Shown: one piece after another, positions 1 to 7,698 of the stretch | Numbering within the stretch: position 1 is the stretch's first letter | How the letters are laid out: the number at the start of each line of letters is the position of its first letter | Origin: Enterococcus haemoperoxidus ATCC BAA-382 | Lineage (GTDB): Bacteria; Bacillota; Bacilli; Lactobacillales; Enterococcaceae | Assembly: GCF_000407165.1 (NCBI RefSeq) | Contig: NZ_KE136480.1 | Span: 682,001 to 746,000, forward strand | DNA: 64,000 bases | Direction: 5' to 3' | Notes under the pieces: generated by a model | Told to the model about the DNA's origin: nothing | Seen by the model: the letters and a program-made list of their open reading frames with translations, nothing else | Database searches by the model: none | Made by a program: the position numbers and the translations under genes

Positions 1-55
1 CAGGGTCAGTCCAATTACTTAAACCTGAATGTCTTTATTGTACAGCTGATGTTGG

Positions 56-856
56 TTAAACTGCTGCAACGATCTTCCATGTCACAACGGCATTATACGT
101 ATCTAACACCATATTTGAGGCTACGGTAGCAGGAACAGTCAACGTCACAGCTGTTTTATCCGTGCCTTTTGTGCCATCCGTTCCTGTATATTTATCACTT
201 TGACCAAATTCCATCACGTAAGAGCCTTTTCCTTCAAGCTTTGCTTTATCAGCTGTCACGACTGTTTTAGCCCCACTATCTTTATCTAGTTCGAACGCTG
301 TCGCTACATTTGAGGGCACTACATTTTCATTTGATGCCGCTGGGACAGCCATTCCATTTGTATAATTAAGTGTCGCTCCTGTTAAGGCGTTTGATGTATC
401 AGGGGTCACACCGGTAAATTGTTTTGTTAATTCCGCCGTGATCGTATAGCCGTAAGTCCCGCCTGAACGAACGTCTGACCAGCCAACGATCGCACCACGT
501 GTTTCTCCTTCTGATAATGTAATCGGTGCCGCATTGGCCTTTATTTCTGAACCAGAGGTTTTGATCGTCCCAAAGTTCATCACTGACACACGTTGCAACA
601 CTAATGAACCAGAATCTGGGTTAACTGAAATATCTGGATTTTCTGGAAGGTTTTCATCTGGTTTTTCTGGATCTGGGGTTGGATCTTCTGGACCAATCAC
701 CCCTTCTTCTACAATTGTTTTCCCTTTTGAATCAAGTTTTGTCTCTGGTGTTGGCTTAGGCGTTTCTTCTTCTGCTGCAGAAACACTCATTCCCCCTAAT
801 AGTACTGATGCTAAAAGAGTCACTGTTGCTAAAGTTCCTTTTGTCATTGCGTTCAT
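56..856 (-). CDS. WxL domain surface protein (small)
   Basis: This is a secreted wall-associated protein of 266 aa. It has a signal peptide (residues about 1-28, ending VSAAEE), a Pro/Glu/Asp-rich linker and a C-terminal WxL domain. The domain is recognised from the FGTIKT strand, the GWSDVR motif and the terminal YNAVVTWKIV motif. WxL domains are known to bind peptidoglycan non-covalently. The ATG at 856 has AGGAGG 8 nt upstream. It is the last gene visible in the minus-strand operon headed by the regulator at 5643, and only 55 nt remain before the window edge, so further operon genes may lie outside. The ligand is unknown. Confidence 0.9.
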   Translation of the reverse strand: MNAMTKGTLATVTLLASVLLGGMSVSAAEEETPKPTPETKLDSKGKTIVEEGVIGPEDPTPDPEKPDENLPENPDISVNPDSGSLVLQRVSVMNFGTIKTSGSEIKANAAPITLSEGETRGAIVGWSDVRSGGTYGYTITAELTKQFTGVTPDTSNALTGATLNYTNGMAVPAASNENVVPSNVATAFELDKDSGAKTVVTADKAKLEGKGSYVMEFGQSDKYTGTDGTKGTDKTAVTLTVPATVASNMVLDTYNAVVTWKIVAAV

Positions 857-888
857 TTTTGTTTCCTCCTATTTTCTGTTTTCATTTA

Positions 889-1689
889 TTAAGGCAACTC
901 GGCTAAGAGCCAAGTTATCTTCGTTTCATAATGGACCGGATGAATCACGGTCGTTTCTGGAATCGTCAGCGTAATCGCTGAATTTTGGTAGACGGGTTTA
1001 TTGGACTCTTTCTCTAGAATCGGTTGCCCCGCTTCGTCTTTGACTGGGGTCAAGGTTGGCTTTTGATGCCCCGTGTTGGTATCAGAAGCCCCAAACGAAA
1101 TGGTCCAAACCCCTTGGCCTGTCCCCGCAGCGGCTGTCGCCACTTCATAGGTGCTGCCTATAGTGTTCAGGGCAATGGTTTCTCTTGTCACCACAGGAGC
1201 CTCACTGGAACTGCTGGAATTGGCCCAGCCCTTGTCTAAGGACAGCACGGCGCCCTTTAGTTCTTGTTCTCCTGCTTCTTGAATGATGGGGTTGCGAAAT
1301 TGTGTTTCTTGTTTCACCTGTAAGGACCAACCCGTACTAAGAGCCCGCTGGTCCGTTAGTTGAATATAGCTGCCTCTAGGTCCGATGTCTGTATAAAACT
1401 GTTGGGCTAACGCGGGATACACCCGATCTGTTTCACGAATTTTTCTTTCGCCAAACTGGAGTGGCGACACATAATCGATCCGCAATGGTCCTGATTCAGC
1501 CGTCCCAGGTCCCGGATCTGTCGGGACTTCCGGATTCTCCGGATCTTGGAGAGAGGCACCTCCGTCAACCACCGAAACCGTCCCGGACTGTTCAAGAGAA
1601 GTGTCCGCATGGACAATGGTTCCCATCAAGCCTACCGCCATAGCCCCCATTAGGAACAGCAGTCGGCTGAGGTTCAAATACCGTCTCAT
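889..1689 (-). CDS. WxL domain surface protein (small)
   Basis: A 266-aa secreted protein with signal peptide MRRYLNLSRLLFLMGAMAVG and cleavage near IVHADTS. A Pro/Gly-rich linker follows, then a WxL domain (PLQFGERK strand, GWSLQV, and the terminal TWLLAELP). I chose the ATG at 1689 because AGGAGG precedes it and it forms an ATGA overlap with the stop of the upstream LPxTG gene, which implies translational coupling. A longer in-frame start lacks such a site. It probably sits on the cell wall together with its operon partners. Family assignment is secure; the specific role is unknown. Confidence 0.88.
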   Translation of the reverse strand: MRRYLNLSRLLFLMGAMAVGLMGTIVHADTSLEQSGTVSVVDGGASLQDPENPEVPTDPGPGTAESGPLRIDYVSPLQFGERKIRETDRVYPALAQQFYTDIGPRGSYIQLTDQRALSTGWSLQVKQETQFRNPIIQEAGEQELKGAVLSLDKGWANSSSSSEAPVVTRETIALNTIGSTYEVATAAAGTGQGVWTISFGASDTNTGHQKPTLTPVKDEAGQPILEKESNKPVYQNSAITLTIPETTVIHPVHYETKITWLLAELP

Positions 1690-2000
1690 GGTTTCGCCTC
1701 CTTTCGATGCCGTCTCCATAGAAGCCATAACACAAGAAGCAGAAGGAATACAAGCCATCCTCCATAGTGTTGAAGGAGTTCTCCTGTCTGAGGGAAGAGA
1801 CCTTTTCGTCCTTCTGGTTTTTTAACCAGTAAGTCAGATTCTGTCTCACTGATTCGAGTTGGACGTTCCTCTTCTTCATAGAATGAGATTTTCCCATCGA
1901 CCGTGATCTGCCCCTCTGCCGCCGATACATCTCCCGCTATAAATAAAAAGCAGGCAACCAACAGGCTCGTGAATAAAATAACGTTTTTTTGTTCCTTCAT
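1686..2000 (-). CDS. small LPxTG-like sortase-anchored protein
   Basis: A 104-aa protein with an N-terminal signal peptide (to about residue 27), a short acidic ectodomain, a sorting signal FPQTGE (a variant of LPxTG), a hydrophobic helix and the basic tail RRHRKEAKP. It should be attached covalently to peptidoglycan by sortase. Small LPxTG proteins are regular members of WxL clusters. The ORF overlaps the next WxL gene by 4 nt and follows the large WxL gene by 18 nt, so it is co-transcribed. The Phe in place of Leu in the sorting motif is unusual but known for some sortase substrates. Confidence 0.85.
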   Translation of the reverse strand: MKEQKNVILFTSLLVACFLFIAGDVSAAEGQITVDGKISFYEEEERPTRISETESDLLVKKPEGRKGLFPQTGELLQHYGGWLVFLLLLVLWLLWRRHRKEAKP

Positions 2001-2018
2001 TAAATCACTCCCCTTTCC

Positions 2019-4898
2019 TTATGGCTGTCCCGGCATGATCTTCCACGTGATCACGCCAGTATATTCACCGGTATAGACGGTTTCTGACGAGTCTAACTGA
2101 AACTTCACGCCGTCACTTCCTTTGGTCGTTCCCCAGTTTTCACTGACAGAATAGCTTTCTGGGATCGTGGGAGTAGTTGCGGTATACACGACTTGCGCAT
2201 CTGAACTCAGCGTCTGTTCTTTGCCTTTATACACATAGCGCAGTGCGTTTTTCAATAACTTGTTGTCGACATTGGTCATCGGTGTCGTGACCTCAGCGGT
2301 CATGGTCCAGCCATCTGCTTTGTCCGAACGGGTATCTCTGACCACTAAAGGATCCACATAGGACGGATTCTCCACTCGTTGGGTTTTGGTCGTGTACCGA
2401 ATCGTACCAAAGTTTAAAACTTTTGGGACCGAGGTTAAACTAAGGGTACCGGAAAAGGTATAGGCGGCGGTCGTGCCACCTTCAGCCACAGTGAGCGCTG
2501 TTTCATTAGCAGGACGTGTCACGAGATACCCTTTGTCTGTTAGGCTTTTCACCGCTGTTGTGACAGCTGGAAGTTTGGTCAGATCCACTTTACTGCCTAC
2601 TTCATACATTTCTGTCACAATTGGCTCATGAAGCTCCGTTCCTTTGTCGCTTTTAAAAGTGACTGTGATTGGCTGCTTTTTTAGTACAGTCAATTGTCCT
2701 TCCGACGTTACCGTCAAATCTGTTCCAGCCGCAGTCGCCGGCCACTTGATTGGAACTCCTTGTGGGGCATCCTTTGACGCAATGAGGCTATAGGTATGCA
2801 TTTTATAATACCGACCGGGAGCGAGCGTTGAGGCAAAATTTCCCATATTAAACGAAAGTGTCCCTGTCCCAATCGTTAGCTTATCATCTGGAATTGATTT
2901 TTTTCCTTCCATAAAGGAACCAGGTTTAAAAACAAAACCTTTCGGAATTGGTGCAGTTAAGGTGATGTTTTCCCATCCTTTTACTTCTACTGTATAACTC
3001 GTCTTAATATTCACCTTAAGCTCATGCCCAATTTCAGTCGTTGTGACCCCTATGGTACCGGCTGTCACGTCATCAAACGTAATGGTTTGACTACCAGTCA
3101 TGTTGGCTTTGTAATACAGGTTCAGTGTAAGATCCTCCGCACCAACTGTTCCACTAGCTGGGTCTACTCGTACAAATGTATACCCCGTGATTTCTTTTTT
3201 ATAGGTTTCTACATTATAAGTATCTCCTACATACAGTGTTTCCTTTTTAGTTTCTATCACCTGATTTTTGTCATCTAGATAGTTGATTGTCACGGTTCTA
3301 GCGGTTTTATAATGAAGCGTAATCGTTATATCGGTTGTTCCAACGATTCCTTTGCCCGGATCATCCGCTCGATCATACTTATACCCAACAAAGTTGATGC
3401 TATACTCATTGGCATTATAGGTATCTCCCGAATAAAATGTAAATTCTCTAGTTGCAAGTTGTTTATTGGCCTCAGCTACATGCTTAACCGTAATGGTTCT
3501 TGCTTTCTTATAATGAAACGTAATTGTAATCGGTGTAGTCCCAACCACTCCCTTCCCAGGGTCGTCCACTCGGTCAAATTTGTATCCGGTGAACTCTTTT
3601 TTAAAGTCGAGTGGATTATAGGTGTCTCCTACAAATAGCGTATCGGTCACTGAATCAAACGTTTCACCTGTATCATCGACATAGTTATATGTCACGGCTC
3701 TTGCTTTTTGTTCTGTGACAGACATTTCCAAATCGGATGACCCGATTTCATTTGGTTCCAGTGTTGCTTGAGGATATAAATAAAGCCAGCCGGGATGGGT
3801 TGTGAATGGATATTGTACATCCTCTGCAACATCTGGTGTTGGTGTCTCTAAATAAGGGTTCTTAGTTTTAAAAACAGTATATAAGAGCCCGCTAGCACGA
3901 TCGTTCCCAAAAAAAGCTATGGGTGGATTACTTTTACCCATATAGTTATTTCGATAAAAATACAAAAAATAATTTTCTCCATCAAGCAGCCTCTCAGCCG
4001 GGACATCCGCCCGTTGTCTAAAATACAGCCCGTCGTTATTTCCTAGTGAATACATCATAGACTCTCTATGCTTACCTTGAATATCCACGTGAACCCCATA
4101 ACTTGTTACAAAATTTGTCGATACTTTAAATGGATTTTGGTATTTTAATGTGAAGCGAACACGTCCTTTATTGTCTATTGGTTTTCCAGATATACGAATA
4201 GGGATTTGGTATCTATTGCTACTGATCTCATTTATTGGAATTTCGATAATGAACATCCCATAAGCGTAAATTTCATTTTTTGCTTTATTGGTCATTAATT
4301 TTTTCATATTCCCAAACACAAATGAGTCACTGGTAGTAGATACACGATTATTCAATATTAGTCCTCCAATACTATTCTGCATTGCTATATTAAAGCCGGA
4401 AGCCTCACGCCCTTTCAGAGTGTAGTTATACCCATAACCAACTAGAGCATCCGTTGGCCCCTTTGCACCCACAATTGACGGGAAAGTCAAGCCTGTACTT
4501 ATTAGGCCAATCCTCGTGGTTCCTGCTGTTCCTTGCTCAAAAGCTAGTTTGTTATCATCTTTATCACTAACACCATTAAACACCATATAATACTCTCTTT
4601 TTGGTGCTTTATCCCCCACTAGACCAGATGTATCTATTTTAACTGCAGTATTTTTGGTCTCTTCCACAGCCCCATCCAGTTCTCCCGGCTCATCAAAAAT
4701 TGTCCAGTCAAAATCGGTTGCTCTTGGCTGAGGAGTCAGAGCTGGGCTACTCTCGTTCGGAGTGGGAGCGGATGCCTCATCTTCTGATTGAGTCGTATGT
4801 TCGTCCACACCATAGACTGCCCCTCCGCCACTAATACTCAGTAGTCCTAACAAGATGAACAGCCACAGGGATATTCGTTTATTCAGTTTTCTTTTCAT
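2019..4898 (-). CDS. large WxL protein with three MucBP-type repeats
   Basis: A 959-aa secreted protein. In order: a signal peptide; an N-terminal beta-rich region of about 350 residues distantly like that of the 1083-aa WxL protein at 17273-20524; three tandem MucBP-like repeats (each with a YVGDTYN-like and a GYxFxRVDDPGKG-like segment, roughly residues 395-605); another beta domain; and a C-terminal WxL domain (VLNFGTI, GWTMTA, terminal TWKIMPGQP). MucBP repeats suggest binding of host or mucosal glycoproteins, which is inference. I chose the ATG at 4898 because AGGAGGA lies just upstream and a signal peptide follows directly. It is the first structural gene after the regulator, 61 nt downstream. 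Confidence 0.9.
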   Translation of the reverse strand: MKRKLNKRISLWLFILLGLLSISGGGAVYGVDEHTTQSEDEASAPTPNESSPALTPQPRATDFDWTIFDEPGELDGAVEETKNTAVKIDTSGLVGDKAPKREYYMVFNGVSDKDDNKLAFEQGTAGTTRIGLISTGLTFPSIVGAKGPTDALVGYGYNYTLKGREASGFNIAMQNSIGGLILNNRVSTTSDSFVFGNMKKLMTNKAKNEIYAYGMFIIEIPINEISSNRYQIPIRISGKPIDNKGRVRFTLKYQNPFKVSTNFVTSYGVHVDIQGKHRESMMYSLGNNDGLYFRQRADVPAERLLDGENYFLYFYRNNYMGKSNPPIAFFGNDRASGLLYTVFKTKNPYLETPTPDVAEDVQYPFTTHPGWLYLYPQATLEPNEIGSSDLEMSVTEQKARAVTYNYVDDTGETFDSVTDTLFVGDTYNPLDFKKEFTGYKFDRVDDPGKGVVGTTPITITFHYKKARTITVKHVAEANKQLATREFTFYSGDTYNANEYSINFVGYKYDRADDPGKGIVGTTDITITLHYKTARTVTINYLDDKNQVIETKKETLYVGDTYNVETYKKEITGYTFVRVDPASGTVGAEDLTLNLYYKANMTGSQTITFDDVTAGTIGVTTTEIGHELKVNIKTSYTVEVKGWENITLTAPIPKGFVFKPGSFMEGKKSIPDDKLTIGTGTLSFNMGNFASTLAPGRYYKMHTYSLIASKDAPQGVPIKWPATAAGTDLTVTSEGQLTVLKKQPITVTFKSDKGTELHEPIVTEMYEVGSKVDLTKLPAVTTAVKSLTDKGYLVTRPANETALTVAEGGTTAAYTFSGTLSLTSVPKVLNFGTIRYTTKTQRVENPSYVDPLVVRDTRSDKADGWTMTAEVTTPMTNVDNKLLKNALRYVYKGKEQTLSSDAQVVYTATTPTIPESYSVSENWGTTKGSDGVKFQLDSSETVYTGEYTGVITWKIMPGQP

Positions 4899-4959
4899 AT
4901 ACTTATTCCTCCTATTGTTCGCCATCCTACTATTCTTCCTTGAGTAGGAGTCTGTCGCC

Positions 4960-5643
4960 TTACATACAAAGAACATATCCAATCGTACGGATCGTTTTTA
5001 AATACTTAGGATGGGCTGTACTTTTCTCTATCTTAGTCCGAATGAGAAAGACTAAATTTGCTACGCGGTAGCGTTGATTGCCCATTTCCTGTTGCCACAA
5101 AACTTGATAAATTTCTTCATAGGTCGCCCCCTGTTCTTTTTTACTTTTCAAGTAACTTACTAGCTTATATTCTAGCGGTGTCAGAAGGACTTCCTGCTCG
5201 TTTTCTAAACGGATAGAATGATTATAGACGTTTAATTGAAGTCCGCTCCCTACCTTTTCTTCTAAAACAGCTTGCCTCAACCCCACTCTTGGTTGGAGGA
5301 GATTGGAAACAATGATTCCAAATTCATTCGGCTTGATCTGATCATCAAAGACGATCGTTGCCCCCAATTGTAAATAAATCAACCGCTCCATCGGGGTGCT
5401 CTGTTGTAATAGGATAAAGATCAGTGGGACTTCACTTTTTTTCAGGTCAAACAGCCACTCGCTGATGTGCTCGACTGATTCACCACTGCTTCCGCCTGAA
5501 CAATCTAGGACCACCGCCTCCAACATGGTTTGTTTGGCTTGTTCCTCTTTCTCTAATGGGTAAAGCGTGTATGCTTGTTCCTTAAGTGTTTCTATGTATA
5601 GTGATGTGGGGTGTTCAAATTGATATAAACCGATACGACTCAT
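4960..5643 (-). CDS. atypical OmpR-like regulator of WxL operon 1
   Basis: A 227-aa protein. Residues about 1-115 resemble a response-regulator receiver: VVLDCSG at the phospho-acceptor strand, a LGATIVFDDQIKP segment matching the last strands. It lacks the N-terminal acidic pair and the Thr/Ser switch. The C-terminal part (about 130-227) is an OmpR/PhoB winged helix (LTPLEYKLVSYL, ATYEEIYQVLW, KYLKTIRTIGYVL). I infer a DNA-binding regulator of the downstream WxL genes, possibly not phosphorylated. A close paralogue lies at 14716-15435 in the same position relative to a second recombinase cassette. The gene starts only 79 nt from the left inverted repeat of cassette 1, so its transcription could depend on cassette orientation. 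Confidence 0.85.
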   Translation of the reverse strand: MSRIGLYQFEHPTSLYIETLKEQAYTLYPLEKEEQAKQTMLEAVVLDCSGGSSGESVEHISEWLFDLKKSEVPLIFILLQQSTPMERLIYLQLGATIVFDDQIKPNEFGIIVSNLLQPRVGLRQAVLEEKVGSGLQLNVYNHSIRLENEQEVLLTPLEYKLVSYLKSKKEQGATYEEIYQVLWQQEMGNQRYRVANLVFLIRTKIEKSTAHPKYLKTIRTIGYVLCM

Positions 5644-5677
5644 TTGATTCGTCCGCCTTTCTTCTTTTATTTTTTTT

Positions 5678-5686
5678 TGCTATACT
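5678..5686 (+). promoter_or_regulatory. extended -10 reading into cassette 1
   Basis: TGCTATACT (-10 at 5681-5686) forms an extended -10 on the plus strand, just outside the left inverted repeat and pointing into the cassette. The same motif is in the same position at 15470-15478 and 20721-20729. In the present orientation it faces the 3' end of the recombinase gene. After inversion it would face its 5' end. The -35 region is poor. Confidence 0.45.
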
Positions 5687-5721
5687 ATGTGGGTAGAAAA
5701 ATGATTACAGTTCTACTATTA

Positions 5722-5750
5722 TTTTTCTCAGAATTAGTCATTATAAGAAG
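5722..5750 (+). repeat. left inverted repeat of cassette 1 (IRL1)
   Basis: Contains CTCAGAATTA-GTCA-TTATAAGAAG. It matches the reverse complement of 7137-7165 at 28 of 29 positions. The flanking half-sites TTTCTCAGAATTA and, on the other strand, TTTCTTCTTATAA resemble each other, as expected for a tyrosine recombinase core site with GTCA in the crossover region. Confidence 0.85.
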
Positions 5751-5793
5751 AAATGTTCTAGTCGTTATAACACGCTGTTTTTTTAGCTGTGAT

Positions 5794-5813
5794 GACGCTT
5801 TTTTTGACGGTTA
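5794..5813 (+). repeat. left arm-type repeats of cassette 1
   Basis: Two GACG-containing repeats spaced 12 nt apart (ATGACGC and TTGACGGTTA). The second contains the stop codon of the recombinase gene. Equivalent 12-nt-spaced pairs occur at both ends of all three cassettes in the same direct orientation. They are probable binding sites for the recombinase N-terminal domain. Confidence 0.55.
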
Positions 5814-6974
5814 TTCTTCTAAATTCAGTTCGGCATCCAGAATAGAAATGGCCTTTTCTCTAGTTTCCCATAAAGAACTGGCATACGTATCTAAGGTCAG
5901 CTTGATCGATTGATGGCCTAGTAAACGGCTTAAGGTGGCAATATCGCTCCCATTTTCAATGCATCGTGTCGCAAAGGTATGCCGTAAGGCGTGGAAATGG
6001 ATCGGCTCTATGTCAGCTTTGGCAAGGGTCTTTTTAAACCAATAATTGATCAGTCTAGGTTCTGCGTATGCGTGTTTATAGTTGATCACATAGGTACTGA
6101 CCGCCTCCGCTTTTTTCTTTGTTAAGTAAGTAAGTAAATTTTGGGCAATCGGTATTTTCCGCACCGAGCTTTTTGATTTGGGCAGATCAAATACAATCTC
6201 TGTCTTGGTTGTTTTTCCTGGCACAGACACTCGCTGGATTGTGCGGACCACTTGGATCGTTTTGCTTTCTAAATTGATATCGGACCACGTTAAAGCCCCG
6301 ATTTCACCAATTCGCATGCCGGTGTACAACGCGATAATGATCGGTGAGCATCCTGGCTCTTTTAGAGCAGCTTTTTCTAATATTCGTTGTTGTTCCCGAG
6401 TTAAAATGGCGATATCTTTTTTCCGGATCGCTGGCAGTACAATGCCATCACATGGGTTTTCTGGAATGGCTTTTTCTAGGTAGGCTTTATTCATGGCACT
6501 TTTAAAGATCGTCAAGACATTATGGATCGTGGTCAGACTTAATTCTTTATCCGCTAAAAGAAGCATTAACGCTGTGATGTCTTTTTTCTCAATATGAAGT
6601 AATTTTTTCTTTCCTATATAAGGCAAGATATGTTTGCGCATTTTTGTTTGATACGACGCATAGGTCGACTGTTTGATTTGACGAACGATTAAGTGATCCA
6701 ACCAGTACACGAGCCATTCCTCTACTGTCCCTTGAAATTGGGTCGTAAGCTGCTTTGAAAAAGTCTGGCGTGCTTTTAGACGTTCTAAGGTTTGTTTGAC
6801 CTCCCTATATTTTTGACCGTAAATGTAGCCGTAGACCAGTTTTCCTTGTTCATTTCGCCCTTTTCGGTAGCGTCCTTCCCAGCGGCCATCTTTTCGCTTA
6901 TAAATATTTTCGCCTTTTTTAGTTATCGTAAGTTCCTCCTTCGTTTGACGAGAGAATTGACGGCTAGAAATCAC
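5811..6974 (-). CDS. tyrosine recombinase of cassette 1
   Basis: A Tn916-Int-like site-specific recombinase. It has an N-terminal arm-binding domain (YKRKDGRWEGRYRKGRNEQG), a SAM-like core-binding domain, and a catalytic domain with Arg in ALYTGMRIGE, the HALRH box, LLGHQ and the nucleophile Tyr in TLDTYASS. The span starts at a GTG (6974) with no ribosome site. Alignment with the cassette 2 enzyme and a perfect GGAGG at 6934-6938 point instead to initiation near 6926, where the expected ATG is ATA. The gene lies inside the inverted-repeat pair, so it should invert its own segment. About 80% identical by eye to the protein at 15602-16717. Confidence 0.88.
   Translation of the reverse strand: MISSRQFSRQTKEELTITKKGENIYKRKDGRWEGRYRKGRNEQGKLVYGYIYGQKYREVKQTLERLKARQTFSKQLTTQFQGTVEEWLVYWLDHLIVRQIKQSTYASYQTKMRKHILPYIGKKKLLHIEKKDITALMLLLADKELSLTTIHNVLTIFKSAMNKAYLEKAIPENPCDGIVLPAIRKKDIAILTREQQRILEKAALKEPGCSPIIIALYTGMRIGEIGALTWSDINLESKTIQVVRTIQRVSVPGKTTKTEIVFDLPKSKSSVRKIPIAQNLLTYLTKKKAEAVSTYVINYKHAYAEPRLINYWFKKTLAKADIEPIHFHALRHTFATRCIENGSDIATLSRLLGHQSIKLTLDTYASSLWETREKAISILDAELNLEE
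6945..6966 (+). repeat. right arm-type repeats of cassette 1
   Basis: TTGACGA and TTGACGG are spaced 12 nt apart, in the same orientation as the left pair and next to the recombinase ribosome site. Recombinase binding here could repress its own synthesis (inference). Confidence 0.55.
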
Positions 6975-7056
6975 AAAAAACCGTTTTTTTCATATTTTTT
7001 TCATTTTTACCCAATAATAAAACGATAAAAATTAAAGAACTTTTGTTTTTTTGTTA

Positions 7057-7085
7057 TAGACTTTTCGTTTTCTTTGTATTAGAAT
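7057..7085 (+). promoter_or_regulatory. invertible promoter of cassette 1 (rightward in this orientation)
   Basis: TAGACT, 17 nt, TAGAAT. The same -35/17/-10 arrangement within a conserved block is found at 16852-16880 and 21101-21129, always just inside the right inverted repeat. It currently points out of the cassette, away from the regulator and towards the 3' end of WxL operon 2. Inversion would direct it into the regulator at 5643. Confidence 0.6.
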
Positions 7086-7136
7086 AGAATTTAACGAACA
7101 AAACCGTTTATTTATAACAAAAAGAACTAGATTTTC

Positions 7137-7165
7137 CTTCTCATAATGACTAATTCTGAGAAAAA
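7137..7165 (-). repeat. right inverted repeat of cassette 1 (IRR1)
   Basis: Reverse complement of 5722-5750 with one difference (TTATGAGAAG instead of TTATAAGAAG). The crossover bases GTCA are identical in both copies. Confidence 0.85.
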
Positions 7166-7239
7166 AAACCTAGTTCTATTTTGTTTTATTTATGTTTATA
7201 AAAAGAGTATACTAAAGAAAAATACAACAGAGCGTCTCT

Positions 7240-7253
7240 TTGGAGCGTTTACA
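7240..7253 (-). promoter_or_regulatory. cre-like box in right flank of cassette 1
   Basis: On the minus strand TGTAAACGCTCCAA matches the CcpA cre consensus TGWAANCGNTNWCA except at two positions. Equivalent boxes lie at 17038-17051 and 21729-21742, each about 20-25 nt after a TATACT-like element. This stretch (7166-7428) has no gene. Confidence 0.35.
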
Positions 7254-7428
7254 TTTCTCTTTGGTGTTTTTTTCACTGTTTTTATATTTCATATACACAT
7301 GAAATATATATAACATCATATTTATTTATAAAAAACAGGTTGGAGCATACGCCTAAGAAAAAATAAGCTAATGTAATGTTCTTATATTAAGCAAATCATG
7401 TCATCCTTCCTCTCATCCAAAAATAGAA

Positions 7429-7610
7429 GGAGGCCGGGACATAACTCTACAAGTCACATCCCAGCCTCAAGGAATCTGAATAAACGGTGGGCACAGAAGC
7501 AACTCCTTCGGAAATAAGCTGAAATTCACAAAAATTTTAAGAGCAATTTTCGTAAATTCCCTCTTATTTCTCGGAGTTAAACACTTCTGTTCCAACCTCT
7601 TTCGGTCTTC
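7429..7610. repeat. dispersed enterococcal repeat with terminator hairpin (family A)
   Basis: GGAGGCCGGGACATAACTC is followed by a complementary CCCAGCCTC arm, then GAATAAACGGTGGGCACAG, CTCCTTCGGAAATAAGCT and a long hairpin around AATTTTCGT. Related copies lie at 28703-28809 (opposite orientation), 33655-33785 and 35245-35372. On the minus strand the first hairpin ends in CTTCTATTTTTG and may terminate WxL operon 2. There is no gene from 6975 to 7698 apart from the cassette 1 elements. Confidence 0.7.
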
Positions 7611-7698
7611 TATTTTATTTGTCTTTGTACTCGTATCCCAGATCCCTTTAGTTTCTTTTAAAATGATTCAAATACTAGCCTATTTTTCCATTATTTTC

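Larger units (their letters stand above)
5722..7165. other. putative invertible recombinase/promoter cassette 1
   Basis: A 1.44-kb segment bounded by 29-nt inverted repeats with one mismatch. Its contents, left to right, are the left arm-type repeats, a tyrosine recombinase gene, the right arm-type repeats and a rightward promoter-like sequence. Head-to-head recombination sites for a tyrosine recombinase predict inversion of the interval. Inversion would aim the internal promoter leftwards at the regulator of WxL operon 1, giving a leader of about 160 nt. Cassettes 2 (15513-16962) and 3 (20761-21211) have the same layout. Structure is seen directly; inversion is inferred. Confidence 0.75.

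Noticed and set aside
534-974. Long plus-strand frames opposite WxL genes
   Set aside because: They are mirror frames of genes with signal peptides and WxL motifs on the minus strand and lack ribosome sites.
2045-2060. CACGTG-containing parS-like sequence (also at 4085-4100)
   Set aside because: Only about 11 of 16 positions match parS and both lie in WxL coding sequence.
5644-5913. 89-codon plus-strand frame through IRL1
   Set aside because: Very T-rich, without ribosome site, and partly antisense to the recombinase. Its composition is that of promoter/repeat DNA.
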